Positions 25,952 through 35,585 of a stretch of DNA of 64,000 bases are shown one piece after another; position 1 is the stretch's first letter, and the number at the start of each line of letters is the position of its first letter. A program made the position numbers and the translations under genes. The notes under the pieces were generated by a model. It had not been told where the DNA came from. It searched no databases and was given only the letters and a program-made list of their open reading frames with translations. The stretch is from Pelodictyon luteolum (lineage in GTDB: Bacteria > Bacteroidota > Chlorobiia > Chlorobiales > Chlorobiaceae), in NCBI RefSeq assembly GCF_001622165.1, contig NZ_LVWG01000016.1, positions 62,001 to 126,000 of the forward strand. Reading direction: 5' to 3'.

Positions 25952-27571
25952 TCAGTGAGCTTCCGGGGCATGTCCCTGGTCACCCTTTTTCTCCCTGATG
26001 AAGAGCAGGAGGGGTAGACTGCAGAGGAACAAAACGGCTATCAGCATGAAGGCGTCCATGTAGGCAAGGTGGTAGCTCTGGGCCATCACGGTGCCCTCAA
26101 GCGCACGGTTGGCAAGGTTCTCGGCATCGGCCGGGGAGAGCGCCGCCCGTGCTCCGGCTGCCTGTTTAATGGCCTCCAGGCGTTCAAGCGCAGCGGAATC
26201 ATACGCTGACATGTGGCTTGTGAGTTCCACCCGGTGTGCGGCGACCCGCTGTGCCACATAGGTGTTGGTAATGGCGATGCCGAATGACCCTCCGAGCTGG
26301 CGGACCATGTTGTTCAGTCCGGTCGCCTGTCCGATGTCGCGCCCGTGCAGGCCGGTGACGGCGAGCATGGTGACTGGAATGAAGATGAATCCGAGCGCCA
26401 GGCCGCGCAGCAAAAGCACAGCGAAAAAGTTCTCCGCTCCCGATTGCAGGGTCTGTTGTCCAAGTTCCCAGGAGAACACCATGAAGGCCGCCATGCCGAA
26501 AGCCATCATCAGTTTCGCAGATGCGCCTTTCTGCAGGGCAATGCCGAGCGGGAGCGAAATGGCGCCTGTCAGCATGGCGCTTGGGAACAGCACGAGCCCT
26601 GTCAGCACCGCGGTGAACCCGAGCAGGCGCTGCACGAACACCGGAAAGACGAACAGCGAGCCGTAGAGGCCGTAGCCGACAATGAAGGTGAGTACGGCGG
26701 CGATTGCGAGGTTCTTGCTGCGTGATAGCACACTGAGGTCGACTGCCGGGTGCTCAGTATGCAGCTCCCACCAGACGAATGCCACGAGCGAGGTGAGGGC
26801 GATGAGGGTGAACCAGGTGATGTATGGGGTATCGAACCAGTCCTTCGACTGGCCGCGTTCAAGAATGAACTGCAGCGAACCGATGCCGGCGGCGAGCAAC
26901 CCGATGCCGGTCCAGTCGATCTTCTGTACCTTGTGGCGGACCTTCGGTTCCCTGATGAAGGTGAATGCCGACCATGCGGCAAGAAGGCCTACCGGGATGT
27001 TGACGAAAAAGCACCATTCCCAGCTGAAGTAGTCTACAAGGTAGCCGCCAAGCAGCGGGCCGATTGTGGGGCCGAGCACGAGACCCATGGAGAAGATGCC
27101 GGTCGCCGCGCCCCGTTCCTCTGGACGGAAGGTTTCATAGAGGATCGCCTGGGAGGTCGGCAGGAGGGCACCTCCGCCGATGCCCTGCAGGAAGCGGAAG
27201 AATACCAGTGTCCAGATGTTGTCGGCGATGCCGCAGAGCAGTGACGCCAGGGTGAAGAGCAGGATGGAACCGATGAAATAGGCCCTCCGGCCGAGCAGGT
27301 TGCCGAGGAACCCCGAGAGCGGGATGACGATCACGTTGGCGATGGCGTAGCTCGTCACCACCCAGGAAACGTCTTCGATGCTGGCGCCGAGGTTGCCGCT
27401 GATGTGGTTGATTGCGACATTGACGATGGTGGTGTCGATCAATTCCAGCATTGCCGCCACAATCACCGTCAGGGTGATGATGGTGCGGCGCAGGCCGGTT
27501 TCATAGGTATGCTCCCCTTCGCCTTCCGCCACGGAGGTACTGGCGGATGAATTTACGGTTGCGCTTTTCAT
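25952..27571 (-). CDS. emrB: EmrB/QacA-type 14-TM drug:proton antiporter
   Basis: The 539-residue protein is a DHA2-family transporter: LIDTTIVNVAINHISGNLGAS at the start of helix 1, GRRAYFIGSI in loop 2-3, GIGGGALLPTSQAI in helix 4-5 and GPTIGPLLGGYLVD (motif C) in helix 5. It has 14 predicted membrane spans and a long charged cytoplasmic tail. It works with the EmrA-like adaptor and TolC-like channel encoded upstream in the same operon. It is the last gene, 11 bases after emrA. Confidence 0.9.
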   Translation of the reverse strand: MKSATVNSSASTSVAEGEGEHTYETGLRRTIITLTVIVAAMLELIDTTIVNVAINHISGNLGASIEDVSWVVTSYAIANVIVIPLSGFLGNLLGRRAYFIGSILLFTLASLLCGIADNIWTLVFFRFLQGIGGGALLPTSQAILYETFRPEERGAATGIFSMGLVLGPTIGPLLGGYLVDYFSWEWCFFVNIPVGLLAAWSAFTFIREPKVRHKVQKIDWTGIGLLAAGIGSLQFILERGQSKDWFDTPYITWFTLIALTSLVAFVWWELHTEHPAVDLSVLSRSKNLAIAAVLTFIVGYGLYGSLFVFPVFVQRLLGFTAVLTGLVLFPSAMLTGAISLPLGIALQKGASAKLMMAFGMAAFMVFSWELGQQTLQSGAENFFAVLLLRGLALGFIFIPVTMLAVTGLHGRDIGQATGLNNMVRQLGGSFGIAITNTYVAQRVAAHRVELTSHMSAYDSAALERLEAIKQAAGARAALSPADAENLANRALEGTVMAQSYHLAYMDAFMLIAVLFLCSLPLLLFIREKKGDQGHAPEAH

Positions 27572-27582
27572 CGGCGGGTCCT

Positions 27583-28581
27583 TTAGTCTACCCGTACGTC
27601 GACCACCACGTTCATCCCTGTCGAAAGGGGACGTTCGGGTTTCCGGTCGAAGACGATCTTTACCGGCACCCGCTGGGCCACCTTCACAAAGTTACCGCTG
27701 GCGTTATCGGGAGGAAGGAGGGAAAACTTCGCACCGGTCCCTGCTGAAATGGATTCAACCGTTCCCTCATACGTTTCACCCGGGAATGCGTCTACCCGTA
27801 TCGATACCTTCTGTCCCGGGCGCATCTTTTCCATCTGGGTCTCCTTGAAGTTTGCCACAACCCACAGCCGGCCGCTTCCGACCAGCGCGATGAGATGCTG
27901 GCCCGGTTGTACGAACTGTCCCGGCTGGACATTTTTTCTGGAGATATGGCCGTTTGCGGGAGCCTTGATGCTCGTATAGGAGAGCTGAAGTTCAGCGTTT
28001 CTGAGTTCCGCCTGACGGAGCTCGACTTGAGCGAGGGCCGCCCTGTACCGGCTTTCGGCTTCTGCGTGCCCGGCCCCTGCGCCCAGCGCCCCTGCGGTCA
28101 CTGCGTCAAGCTCAGCTTTTGAAATGACGTCCTGCCGCTGCAGATTCCGGCTCCTTAAGAGGTCAGCCTGCAGTTTCTTTTCATCGGCAGATGCTGCCGT
28201 GATTGACGCTCTTGCGCCCGCTGCCGCCGCCTCCGCATTTTTCAGTGCGGCTCTGGCTTCGTCGCGGCGGACAACGAAGTCGAGGGAGTCGAGAGCAATG
28301 AGCTGCTCACCCTTTTTGACCAACCGGTTGTCCTCGGCCGTGACCTCAAGCACCTTGCCCGGGACTCTTGAGATCACCGGATAGATGTCACCCTCGATTT
28401 GTGCATTGTCGGTCTCTTCGTACAGGAATGAATGCTGGATCATCTGTCCGGCCCAGACAAGGCCGATGGTGGCAAGAGCCCCGAGGACTGCCATTTTGAC
28501 GAGGCCGATCGGGCTCTTTTTCCCTGATGCTGCATCGGGTACTTCCGGTGCAGCCTTCCGTTGCTGTTCTGGCGTTTCCAT
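27583..28581 (-). CDS. emrA: EmrA/HlyD-family membrane fusion protein
   Basis: The 332-residue adaptor has one N-terminal membrane helix (VKMAVLGALATIGLVWAGQMI), a biotinyl-lipoyl-like strand set (VISRVPGKVLEVTAEDNRLVKKG), a helical hairpin rich in Ala and Glu (about 95-190) and the second lipoyl half (YTSIKAPANGHISRKNVQPG). It bridges the inner-membrane EmrB pump to the outer-membrane channel. I place the start at the ATG ending at 28581; an upstream in-frame extension lacks family similarity. Confidence 0.9.
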   Translation of the reverse strand: METPEQQRKAAPEVPDAASGKKSPIGLVKMAVLGALATIGLVWAGQMIQHSFLYEETDNAQIEGDIYPVISRVPGKVLEVTAEDNRLVKKGEQLIALDSLDFVVRRDEARAALKNAEAAAAGARASITAASADEKKLQADLLRSRNLQRQDVISKAELDAVTAGALGAGAGHAEAESRYRAALAQVELRQAELRNAELQLSYTSIKAPANGHISRKNVQPGQFVQPGQHLIALVGSGRLWVVANFKETQMEKMRPGQKVSIRVDAFPGETYEGTVESISAGTGAKFSLLPPDNASGNFVKVAQRVPVKIVFDRKPERPLSTGMNVVVDVRVD

Positions 28582-28588
28582 GTTGGGT

Positions 28589-29062
28589 TCAAGCGTTGGA
28601 TGAATGTGGTAGAAACTCCCGCTCCTCACGGCCTGCCATGGGTTCAGCTACGCATTCCGGCATCCTGAGAATGGATACGGGGCAGTGCGCCTGACGGAGG
28701 ACTGTTTCAGCAGTGCTGCCGACAAGGAGCCGGGGCATGCGGTTCCTCCCGTGCGAACCCATTACGATGAGCTGCGCCTCGTGCTTCCGTGCAAAGTCGA
28801 TGATCACTTCTGCGGGGGTGCCGTATTCAACAGCGAATCGAACATCCCATCCCGAGCCCGCCAGGAGCTCGGAATATGCGGAAAATCGCGTAAGATGCTT
28901 TCTGAGGAACGTTTCGCGGTCTCCTCCGTTGTCTTCGGCTACATGCAGGACCAAGAGTTTTCCATGTTCGGGATGCTGTCCGGCAAGGTACTGCAGGGTA
29001 TGGTCGGAGTCAGCGGAAAAATCCACGGGACAGAGAACAGTGCTGTTACAGGGTCGATTCAT
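28589..29062 (-). CDS. Universal stress protein UspA family, single domain
   Basis: The 157-residue protein begins VLCPVDFSADSDHTLQYL and has the nucleotide-binding signature IVMGSHGRNRMPRLLVGSTAETVLRQAHCPVSIL (G-2X-G-9X-G-S/T), so it should bind ATP. It sits between the tolC-like and emrA genes and overlaps the tolC stop by four bases, making it part of the efflux operon. Its role there is unknown; a sensor of energy or stress state is possible. Confidence 0.9.
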   Translation of the reverse strand: MNRPCNSTVLCPVDFSADSDHTLQYLAGQHPEHGKLLVLHVAEDNGGDRETFLRKHLTRFSAYSELLAGSGWDVRFAVEYGTPAEVIIDFARKHEAQLIVMGSHGRNRMPRLLVGSTAETVLRQAHCPVSILRMPECVAEPMAGREEREFLPHSSNA

Positions 29063-30393
29063 TTGGCTTTGATTGATGGTTCCTGCATCAAAGGCTCTCC
29101 AGAGGCCTTTCTGAATGCATACGTGTTCATGACAAAGGTATATCGCGCCTGGAGGTTTCCGAGTTCGGCCTCGGCGAGTGAGGCTTCCGTATCGAGCAGG
29201 TCGAGGGTTGTCGCCAGTCCGTTCAGGTGCCTGATTCTGGCGTTTTCAGCCGCGAGCCGGGCCTGCTCTACCTGCAGTGCCGTGGTGGTAATCTTTTCGC
29301 GGCTGGTTTTCAGTGCCCTCGAAGCCTGGCGCACCTCGGCACGGACCCGCTGCTCTGCTTCAATCCGGTCCTGTTCGGCTGCCCGCTGCATGGCCAGCGC
29401 TTCACGCCGTCCCGCTGCAGTCCTGAAGCCCGTGAAGAGCGGCAGTTCGAGTTGCAGACCTGCGGTGGTACTTGTCCTCATGGTTCCGAGATCCGGGTCA
29501 TCAGTGTCGGGCAGCCAGCCGTTGCTGCTGCCCCAGGATACGCTGCCGGTGATTTTCGGAAGGCCCTGTCTCTCCGCCAGCGATTTTTTCTCACCGGCGG
29601 CACGGGCATTTTCCGTTGCCAGCTTTACTTCCAGTCTGTTCTGGAGCGCCTCGCTTTCGGGTGGCGGGGCCAGGCCCGGTTCCTCTGCCATGCTGAACGA
29701 TCCCTTGAGTTCAAGTGGCTCGCCATCGGCAATGGCTGCCAGGCGGCGAAGAGAGATCTCCTGGTTGGCCAGTTCGGTTTCAAGGTCAAGTTTCCGGTTT
29801 CTTGCCGAGGCCAGGCGCACTTCGGTAGAGAGAACGTCGAAGCGGGTTGCAACTCCTTCGCGGTAACGCTTCATGGTGATGTCGAGATTTTTCTCCAGTG
29901 CCGCGATCTCTTTATCCTGTACTCCGACTGCCTCCCGGAGGAAGAGCATATCGTAGAAAATCTGAATGGTCGCCCATGAGAGTTCCCGCTGGGTCAGGGC
30001 CAGCCGGTAGCCGGCTGCATTGCGTCCCGAAGTTGCGATATTGACGCTCTTGGCGGTCCTGCCGAAATCAAAGAGCATCATCGATGCGGAGATTCGGGCA
30101 TCATAGCTGTCGTTCGGCATGAACTGCATGCCGTTCATCTCCGAAACTCTGTCGCGGTAGCCGTAGGTCGCTGTGGCGGCGATCTCGGGAAGCCATCCGC
30201 TCCTTTTGGCCTCGACACCCGCATCAGCGGCATTCACTCCCTCCCGGGCGCTCCGCAATGCGGGGCTGTTCTCCTCCATCCGGGAGAGCGCAGAGTGCAG
30301 CGTCAGTTCCGCAGCTCCTGCATCCGCGATGAAAGGTAGTGCCGCAGCGGCGGTGACCAGAAGGATGACTGCTGAAGGGAAGATTCTGTTCAT
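29059..30393 (-). CDS. tolC: TolC-family outer-membrane efflux channel
   Basis: From the ATG ending at 30393 the protein has about 444 residues: a signal peptide (ILLVTAAAALPFIADAGAA), then two repeats of the outer-membrane efflux protein family with long coiled helices (for example VGVQDKEIAALEKNLDITMKRYREGVATRFDVLSTEVRLA). The second half contains HLNGLATTLDLLDTEASLAEAEL. It is the first gene of the operon and lies about 30 bases downstream of the expected start site of a sigma-54 promoter. Confidence 0.9.
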   Translation of the reverse strand: MNRIFPSAVILLVTAAAALPFIADAGAAELTLHSALSRMEENSPALRSAREGVNAADAGVEAKRSGWLPEIAATATYGYRDRVSEMNGMQFMPNDSYDARISASMMLFDFGRTAKSVNIATSGRNAAGYRLALTQRELSWATIQIFYDMLFLREAVGVQDKEIAALEKNLDITMKRYREGVATRFDVLSTEVRLASARNRKLDLETELANQEISLRRLAAIADGEPLELKGSFSMAEEPGLAPPPESEALQNRLEVKLATENARAAGEKKSLAERQGLPKITGSVSWGSSNGWLPDTDDPDLGTMRTSTTAGLQLELPLFTGFRTAAGRREALAMQRAAEQDRIEAEQRVRAEVRQASRALKTSREKITTTALQVEQARLAAENARIRHLNGLATTLDLLDTEASLAEAELGNLQARYTFVMNTYAFRKASGEPLMQEPSIKAK

Positions 30394-30433
30394 GTACGAC
30401 AATATTGGTTGTTTGTAATGCAGTATATCTGTT

Positions 30434-30448
30434 GCAATTTCTGTGCCA
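30434..30448 (-). promoter_or_regulatory. Consensus sigma-54 promoter for the tolC-uspA-emrAB operon
   Basis: On the minus strand the bases read TGGCAC-AGAAA-TTGC, an exact match to the sigma-54 -24/-12 consensus with correct spacing. The tolC ATG lies 41 bases downstream of the -12 element, leaving a leader of about 30 bases. The divergent neighbour is a sigma-54 activator gene, which strongly supports the assignment. Confidence 0.8.
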
Positions 30449-30542
30449 ATGCGACATTTGGTGGATGGATGAGCTAAGGCGTTGTTTTTAAATGGATTAA
30501 TTATAGGATATTTCTGCTCCGTATTTTGATAAGTCTTGAAAA

Positions 30543-30584
30543 TTCAGAATATTCTGGAAAGAGTGTTCCGGATTCTTCAGAATA
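30543..30584. promoter_or_regulatory. Paired upstream activator sites between tolC and the sigma-54 activator gene
   Basis: TTCAGAATA occurs at 30543-30551 and again at 30576-30584, 33 bases apart (about three helical turns). The first lies in the palindrome CAGAATATTCTG and the second in ATTCT-TC-AGAAT. They are roughly 95-150 bases upstream of the sigma-54 promoter, the usual enhancer distance, and just before the activator's own ATG (30606), so autoregulation is also possible. Confidence 0.6.
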
Positions 30585-30605
30585 ACGGCATTCATCCTCA
30601 AGTAC

Positions 30606-32705
30606 ATGACTGCAGACATTCATCAGAAATCACTTCGGCTGATGCAGTACATCAGTGACGCCGTCGGTACGCTTCGCGACCCGCGTGAGCTCTTCCATAC
30701 CCTTACTGACAAACTCCGTCTTATCTTCGAGTTCGATTCGGCCGTCATCATTACCCTTGATAAGGATCGCCGCCATGTCAGCGTTTTTTTCGAGATGCTC
30801 CGTTTTGAGCTTCCCGAAGGGGCGAAGCGGGAGAAACGTCTGATTGCGGGTTCTTGGTTTGAGCCGTTTCTTGCTGAGCCATCCGTCACCGCGTTCAGCA
30901 TCGAGAAGGAACTTCAGGCACATGGGGATGAAGCCTTTCCTGTTCTGAAGATTCTTTATGGCCTCGGTATGCGCCAGATTGTGCTATCGCCGCTGCGCAG
31001 TGGAGGACGGGTGATCGGGTTTCTGAACTTCGTATCCCGCGAGGAGACCGTCTGGAGTGATGCTGAGCGGGAACTGCTTGCCGGCGTATCCTCTCCCATC
31101 GCCATGGCGGTCAGCAATGCGATGGCCTATGAAGAGCTCCGTCAGCGTGAGGCCCAGACAGCCATGCAGCTGGCTGTCAATAACGTCCTCATGACCATAC
31201 GTGATCGTCGGAAGATGCTTCTTGCCGTCTGCGAGCAGATCAACAAACTTGTTCCTGCCGCGTTTCTCGGCATCAGGGTCTTCGGCGACGATGGTCGGGC
31301 GCGCCTGTTCGACAACTTCATGAAGGATGAACATCACCGGTTCATGCCTGTGTCGGTCGAAGAGCGCCTTGAGCTCATAGAGCCGGAGGTGGCGGTGCGT
31401 GAAAGTCTTGAGCTCATAGGCCGCCCCGGCGTCTACTCCGGGGAAGCCTTCAGCCGCTTGGCCGAGGAGCACAGCCTCGTGTCTGAAGTGCGCGACAAAT
31501 ACCGGATCAGCACCATCATCAGCGCATCGCTCTGGGACCTGCCCGGCAGCCGTGCGGGAGTAATCATCTCGGGCAGCGAGAGTCCCTTCGGCCAGGAGGA
31601 TCTGGCGACGGTGGGACTCATCCTCCCCCAGCTATCCCTAGCACTGCAGAACTGGCTCGCGTTCGAGGAGATTGACAAGCTTCGCCGCAAACTTGAAGGT
31701 GAACGCACCTACCTCGTCGAGGAGATCAGCGCAGCACACAACTTTGAGGAGATCATCGGGCAGAGCCCGGCACTTGCTGCCGTTCAGCGCCGGGTGAGCC
31801 AGGTTGCGCCGACTGACGCCACCGTGCTGATTCAGGGTGAGACCGGCACAGGAAAGGAGCTCTTTGCCCGCGCCATCCATACCCTCTCTCCCCGCCGCAA
31901 CAGCGTGCTGGTGAAGGTCAACTGCGCAGCCCTCCCCTCTACCCTCATCGAGTCCGAGCTCTTCGGTCATGAAAAAGGCAGCTTTACCGGAGCCGGCGCG
32001 CGCCGTATCGGCAAGTTTGAGCTTGCCGATGGAGGCACCATTTTCCTCGACGAGATTGGCGAGCTCTCCCTTGAACTGCAGGCGAAAATGTTGCGGGTCC
32101 TCCAGGAGCGCGAACTCGAGCGGGTTGGGGGAGCGAGGGTCATTCCGGTTGATGTCCGTGTCATAGCGGCTACCAATCGGGATCTGCAGAGGGAGGTCGA
32201 CGAGGGCCGGTTCCGTGAAGATCTCTTTTTCCGCCTGAACGCATTTCCCATTGCACTCCCTCCTCTGCGTGAGCGGCACGGTGACATTCCGACGCTCGTC
32301 ATGCACTTCGCTGCGAAGTTCGCACGTGAGTTCGGCCGCCCTCTGCGCGCCATACGGGAGAATGATATGCGTGACCTCGGGGGTCGGCCCTGGAAAGGCA
32401 ATATCCGCGAACTTGCCCATGTCGTCGAACAGGCCGTCATTGTTTCCGAAGGCCCTGCTCTTGACTTTTCCGCAGTGCTCAGCCAGCCGGTCAGTGTCTC
32501 ATCCTCCACTTCCGGGGAGATTCCGAGCATGGGGATGTTCGAGGAAAATGTTCGCAGGATGGAGCGGCAGCTCATCCTCGATGCCCTCAAGAGTTCCAAC
32601 GGGAGAGTGAGTGGTAAAGGCGGGGCCGCAGAGCGCCTCGACATGCATCCGAAAACCCTCTACACCCGCATAGAAAAACTCGGCATACAGAAACACCACG
32701 CATGA
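30606..32705 (+). CDS. GAF-domain sigma-54-dependent transcriptional activator (FhlA-like)
   Basis: The 699-residue protein has two GAF-like sensory regions (about 15-165 and 190-350), a central AAA+ domain with Walker [16 protein letters not shown], the sigma-54 loop as GSFTGA instead of GAFTGA, and Walker [13 protein letters not shown] Fis-type helix-turn-helix ends the protein ([29 protein letters not shown]). It lacks a phosphoacceptor receiver domain, so it probably senses a small molecule, as FhlA or NorR do. Divergent orientation to the efflux operon and the sites between them point to that operon as its target. Confidence 0.9.
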   Translation: MTADIHQKSLRLMQYISDAVGTLRDPRELFHTLTDKLRLIFEFDSAVIITLDKDRRHVSVFFEMLRFELPEGAKREKRLIAGSWFEPFLAEPSVTAFSIEKELQAHGDEAFPVLKILYGLGMRQIVLSPLRSGGRVIGFLNFVSREETVWSDAERELLAGVSSPIAMAVSNAMAYEELRQREAQTAMQLAVNNVLMTIRDRRKMLLAVCEQINKLVPAAFLGIRVFGDDGRARLFDNFMKDEHHRFMPVSVEERLELIEPEVAVRESLELIGRPGVYSGEAFSRLAEEHSLVSEVRDKYRISTIISASLWDLPGSRAGVIISGSESPFGQEDLATVGLILPQLSLALQNWLAFEEIDKLRRKLEGERTYLVEEISAAHNFEEIIGQSPALAAVQRRVSQVAPTDATVLIQGETGTGKELFARAIHTLSPRRNSVLVKVNCAALPSTLIESELFGHEKGSFTGAGARRIGKFELADGGTIFLDEIGELSLELQAKMLRVLQERELERVGGARVIPVDVRVIAATNRDLQREVDEGRFREDLFFRLNAFPIALPPLRERHGDIPTLVMHFAAKFAREFGRPLRAIRENDMRDLGGRPWKGNIRELAHVVEQAVIVSEGPALDFSAVLSQPVSVSSSTSGEIPSMGMFEENVRRMERQLILDALKSSNGRVSGKGGAAERLDMHPKTLYTRIEKLGIQKHHA

Positions 32706-32812
32706 GGATCGAATAGTAGGACCGTCGATGGTGATTTGCTTACATTTATAAGAGATGATGCCGTTGCAGTGCTTCCCCCCATGACCGCGGCAGCGATTTT
32801 TAGGGAACAATA

Positions 32813-33631
32813 ATGCACACTGCCATGAAACAAGCCGTCCGTCTGCTCGTTTTCTCCCTTTTTTCCATTTTCCTCTTTTCTGCATGCAAAGGACAGAACC
32901 CCCCGGATGAGGGTGGTCTGCCCTACGGTTCCGCTCAACCGTTCGAGGGTGTGATGACAATGAAGACGGTGATTCCCGGCACGGGGACCACAACCACCAG
33001 GATTATGGTCGGCCAGGAGGGTATCCGCACTGAAAGCACCGCCAACCTTGCCGGGCTCTCCGGCCGTGTTCCGGTGACCGTGCTGTCCCGGACCAGGGAT
33101 ATGGGTCGAATCTATCTGCTCAATGACGTTGCAAGGACATACATGGTGTTCGACGCCGGAGCGAATGCCGCGACTGGTTCCTCTGCCGGAGAGTCCGAGC
33201 CGCTCCGCAACGCCGTGGTGGAGAACCTCGGAGAGGAGATGGTGAACGGCTACCGATGCACCCATGTGCGCATTGCGGAAAAAGAGGGCCCGGGAGTCGT
33301 CGAGCTTTGGCTGAACCACGATCTTCTTGGTTACGTGGCATGGACCCGCATGCAGGCCACCAATCGCCAGACCGCTTCGATGCTTGCCGAAAAGCTCAGG
33401 AGTGCAGGGCTCGATGGGTTTCCCGTCCGGACCCTTCATCGTCCCTCGGGGGTGGTGACTGATTTAGTAAAGATCGAGCGGATGAAGCCTGATCCTGCAC
33501 TTTTCAGTGTGCCTGCAGACTACACGAAGGCGGAAATACCCGCCGTTGACCCGAAGATGTTGTCCGACGAGAGCCTCGACAAACTGAAGGGCGCGGCTGA
33601 AAAGCTCCAGCGTCAGCTGCAGGGGCGCTGA
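32813..33631 (+). CDS. Lipoprotein with a DUF4412-like beta domain
   Basis: The 272-residue protein has a lipoprotein signal (LLVFSLFSIFLFSAC, lipid cysteine about residue 25) and a mature part of beta character: FEGVMTMKTVIP, TRIMVGQEGIRTES and a NGYRCTHVRI hairpin. It ends in a charged helix. It resembles DUF4412-type periplasmic proteins of unknown function. It stands alone between the activator gene and a convergent reductase gene. Confidence 0.7.
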   Translation: MHTAMKQAVRLLVFSLFSIFLFSACKGQNPPDEGGLPYGSAQPFEGVMTMKTVIPGTGTTTTRIMVGQEGIRTESTANLAGLSGRVPVTVLSRTRDMGRIYLLNDVARTYMVFDAGANAATGSSAGESEPLRNAVVENLGEEMVNGYRCTHVRIAEKEGPGVVELWLNHDLLGYVAWTRMQATNRQTASMLAEKLRSAGLDGFPVRTLHRPSGVVTDLVKIERMKPDPALFSVPADYTKAEIPAVDPKMLSDESLDKLKGAAEKLQRQLQGR

Positions 33632-33634
33632 ACT

Positions 33635-34519
33635 TCAGCCTTGCTTCGATCCAAGTTCCCTATAGAAATCCTTAAGGTGGCGTGTTCCCGTTGCGGGCGC
33701 GACATTGTCGATTCTGTTGACGGTGAGGGCGAAGGCCAGGACGTTTGCGACGGATTTATTGACAAAGCCTGCAAGGAACAGTGCCGCCTCGCCGACCCAA
33801 ACGGGGAGGTGGGTTGTCCATGGCTTTTTGCCCAGGGCCTCAAATGCCATGTCGACGGTTTCCTGAAAGGTGTAGATGTCAGGGCCGCCGATCGGGATTT
33901 CCTGTTCTGTTCCTTCAGCTGCATCCACGCAGACCGATGCCAGATCGGCACCGTGAATAGGGTTGATGCGGTTCATGCCTTCGCCGAGGAGGAACATGTG
34001 ACCGCCCCGGACCATGGAGAAGAACATGCCCATGTCGGAAAAGAAGCCGGTGGGCCGGATGACTGCGTATGGCATGCCGGATGCCTTGAGATCCCTGACA
34101 AAGCGTTCATGGGCCTGGACGACTTCAACATCGGCCATGAGCTCTGCATTGAACACCGAGACATAGACGAACTTCCCGACTCCGCATGCCTCTGCGTCCC
34201 GAAGCAGTGCGAGGTTCCCAAGGTGGTCAACCGCTTCATTGGTGATATTGTCCTGCGGCTTGGTAAGACCCATGCATGAGAAGACGATATCCACTCCCCG
34301 GCAGACGCCCGTCAGGGATGGGGGATTGGTTGCATCACCTTTCACTATTTCGTCGGCAATGCCGGCTATGGCCGGCTCGAGATTAGGCCCCGGGGTCCGG
34401 AGGCTGTCGGGGTTGCGTACGAGGGCCCTTACCCGGTAACCCCGTTCAGAAAATTCTTTGACCGCGTACCTTCCGAGGTATCCGGATGCTCCTGCCACGA
34501 GGACGGTTTTCTGCTGCAT
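33635..34519 (-). CDS. NAD(P)-binding atypical SDR (NmrA/YbjT-like)
   Basis: The 294-residue protein begins TVLVAGASGYLGRYAVKEFSERGYRVRALVRNP, an atypical short-chain dehydrogenase Rossmann fold with GASGYLG, and includes VRPTGFFSD-like IRPTGFFSDMGMFF. A hydrophobic C-terminal segment (VGEAALFLAGFVNKSVANVLAFAL) may touch the membrane. Similar proteins act as redox sensors or in pigment and quinone metabolism; the substrate is unknown. It ends three bases from the convergent lipoprotein gene. Confidence 0.8.
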   Translation of the reverse strand: MQQKTVLVAGASGYLGRYAVKEFSERGYRVRALVRNPDSLRTPGPNLEPAIAGIADEIVKGDATNPPSLTGVCRGVDIVFSCMGLTKPQDNITNEAVDHLGNLALLRDAEACGVGKFVYVSVFNAELMADVEVVQAHERFVRDLKASGMPYAVIRPTGFFSDMGMFFSMVRGGHMFLLGEGMNRINPIHGADLASVCVDAAEGTEQEIPIGGPDIYTFQETVDMAFEALGKKPWTTHLPVWVGEAALFLAGFVNKSVANVLAFALTVNRIDNVAPATGTRHLKDFYRELGSKQG

Positions 34520-34579
34520 GGGTTGTTGCGGTTCGTGTTGTTATCTTGGCCATATGGTTTTTCATCAGTATAAGAAGTA

Positions 34580-35128
34580 ATGCAAACCCGTCAAACCCTG
34601 TCATCCATGTTGCAACTGTCATCGCGAGGAATGAAATGGCTCAAGGGCGTACATCTCATCGCCGTGGCCTGCTGGATAGGCGGCGCAGTATCACTGCTGT
34701 CGATGTACTTCCTGAAAGAGGGAGTGAGTGATGGGGGCGTTCTTTACGGTATCAACCGGAGCATCCATCATGTGGATATGTCGATCGTGGTCGTGCCCGG
34801 AGCCATTGGCAGCCTCCTGACGGGGCTTTTCTACTCGATGTTCAGCAAGTGGGGCTTTTTGCGGCACCCATGGCTGGTGTTCAAGTGGGTTGTTACGGTC
34901 GGGGCCATCCTGTTCGGAACTTTTTTCCTCGGGCCGTGGGAAACCGCCATGATGGATATTTCAGGGCGAATCGGCACCAGTGCACTTCGGGACGCCGGCT
35001 ACCAATACAACCAGCTGATGAACTTCGTGTTCGGCATTGTGCAGGTAGCCGTGCTGGTTGTGACGGTCTTCGTTTCCGTTTTCAAACCATGGAATCGGAA
35101 AAAGGGGATTGATTCAGGCGCAGCCTGA
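34580..35128 (+). CDS. DUF2269-like four-helix membrane protein
   Basis: The 182-residue protein has four to five hydrophobic segments, with conserved-looking HLIAVACWIGGAVSLLSMYFL, SIVVVPGAIGSLLTGLFYSMF and HPWLVFKWVVTVGAILFGTFFLGPW. His, Arg and Lys lie at helix ends. This resembles the DUF2269 group of putative heme- or copper-related membrane proteins. The start is uncertain: ATG 34580 or the later ATG at 34607. Divergent from the SDR gene across 60 bases. Confidence 0.6.
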   Translation: MQTRQTLSSMLQLSSRGMKWLKGVHLIAVACWIGGAVSLLSMYFLKEGVSDGGVLYGINRSIHHVDMSIVVVPGAIGSLLTGLFYSMFSKWGFLRHPWLVFKWVVTVGAILFGTFFLGPWETAMMDISGRIGTSALRDAGYQYNQLMNFVFGIVQVAVLVVTVFVSVFKPWNRKKGIDSGAA

Positions 35129-35147
35129 ATGCTTCACCCGTCTTTGT

Positions 35148-35585
35148 TCAGTCTTCATCAATCCAGTCGGCGAGGTTCGCCTGCAGTTCGTCGCGCACGC
35201 GCCGAAAGGCTTCGAGGCGTTCTTCTTCGCTCCCTTCTGTTGCGGCGGGATCTTCCATCGGCCAGTAGATGCGGTTTTCCTGCACGGCCATGCCCGGCCA
35301 GATCCTCGGGCAGGTATCATTGGCCTTGCTGCAGACGATGAAGAGGTAGTGGATGAAGGTCTTGCCGAGGTAGGTCGCTATGTCTTTCGGGTACTGGCCG
35401 CTGATGTCAATGCCGATTTCCTGCATGGCTTTGATGGCAAGAGGATGAACTGCTTCAGCGGGTTGGGTGCCGGCGCTGAGGACCTCGAAGCGGTCGCCTG
35501 CCATGTTGCGCAGCAGTCCTTCGGCCATCTGGCTCCGGGCGGTGTTTTCAGTGCAAAGGATGAGAACTGTTTTTTTCTTGTCCAT
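35148..35585 (-). CDS. arsC: ArsC-type arsenate reductase / low-molecular-weight phosphatase
   Basis: The 145-residue product has the CX5R phosphate-loop CTENTARS near the N-terminus and the later cysteine in FIVCSKANDTCPRIWPG, as in thioredoxin-coupled arsenate reductases of the low-molecular-weight phosphatase fold. It would reduce arsenate to arsenite in the cytoplasm; a protein tyrosine phosphatase function is the alternative. No arsenic pump or ArsR gene is adjacent. The ATG ending at 35585 gives the standard family length. Confidence 0.8.
   Translation of the reverse strand: MDKKKTVLILCTENTARSQMAEGLLRNMAGDRFEVLSAGTQPAEAVHPLAIKAMQEIGIDISGQYPKDIATYLGKTFIHYLFIVCSKANDTCPRIWPGMAVQENRIYWPMEDPAATEGSEEERLEAFRRVRDELQANLADWIDED

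Noticed and set aside
35148-35585. Arsenic resistance operon
   Set aside because: Only the ArsC-like gene is here; the ArsA-like ATPase lies 8 kb away in a sulfide context and no ArsB/Acr3 or ArsR gene is present.
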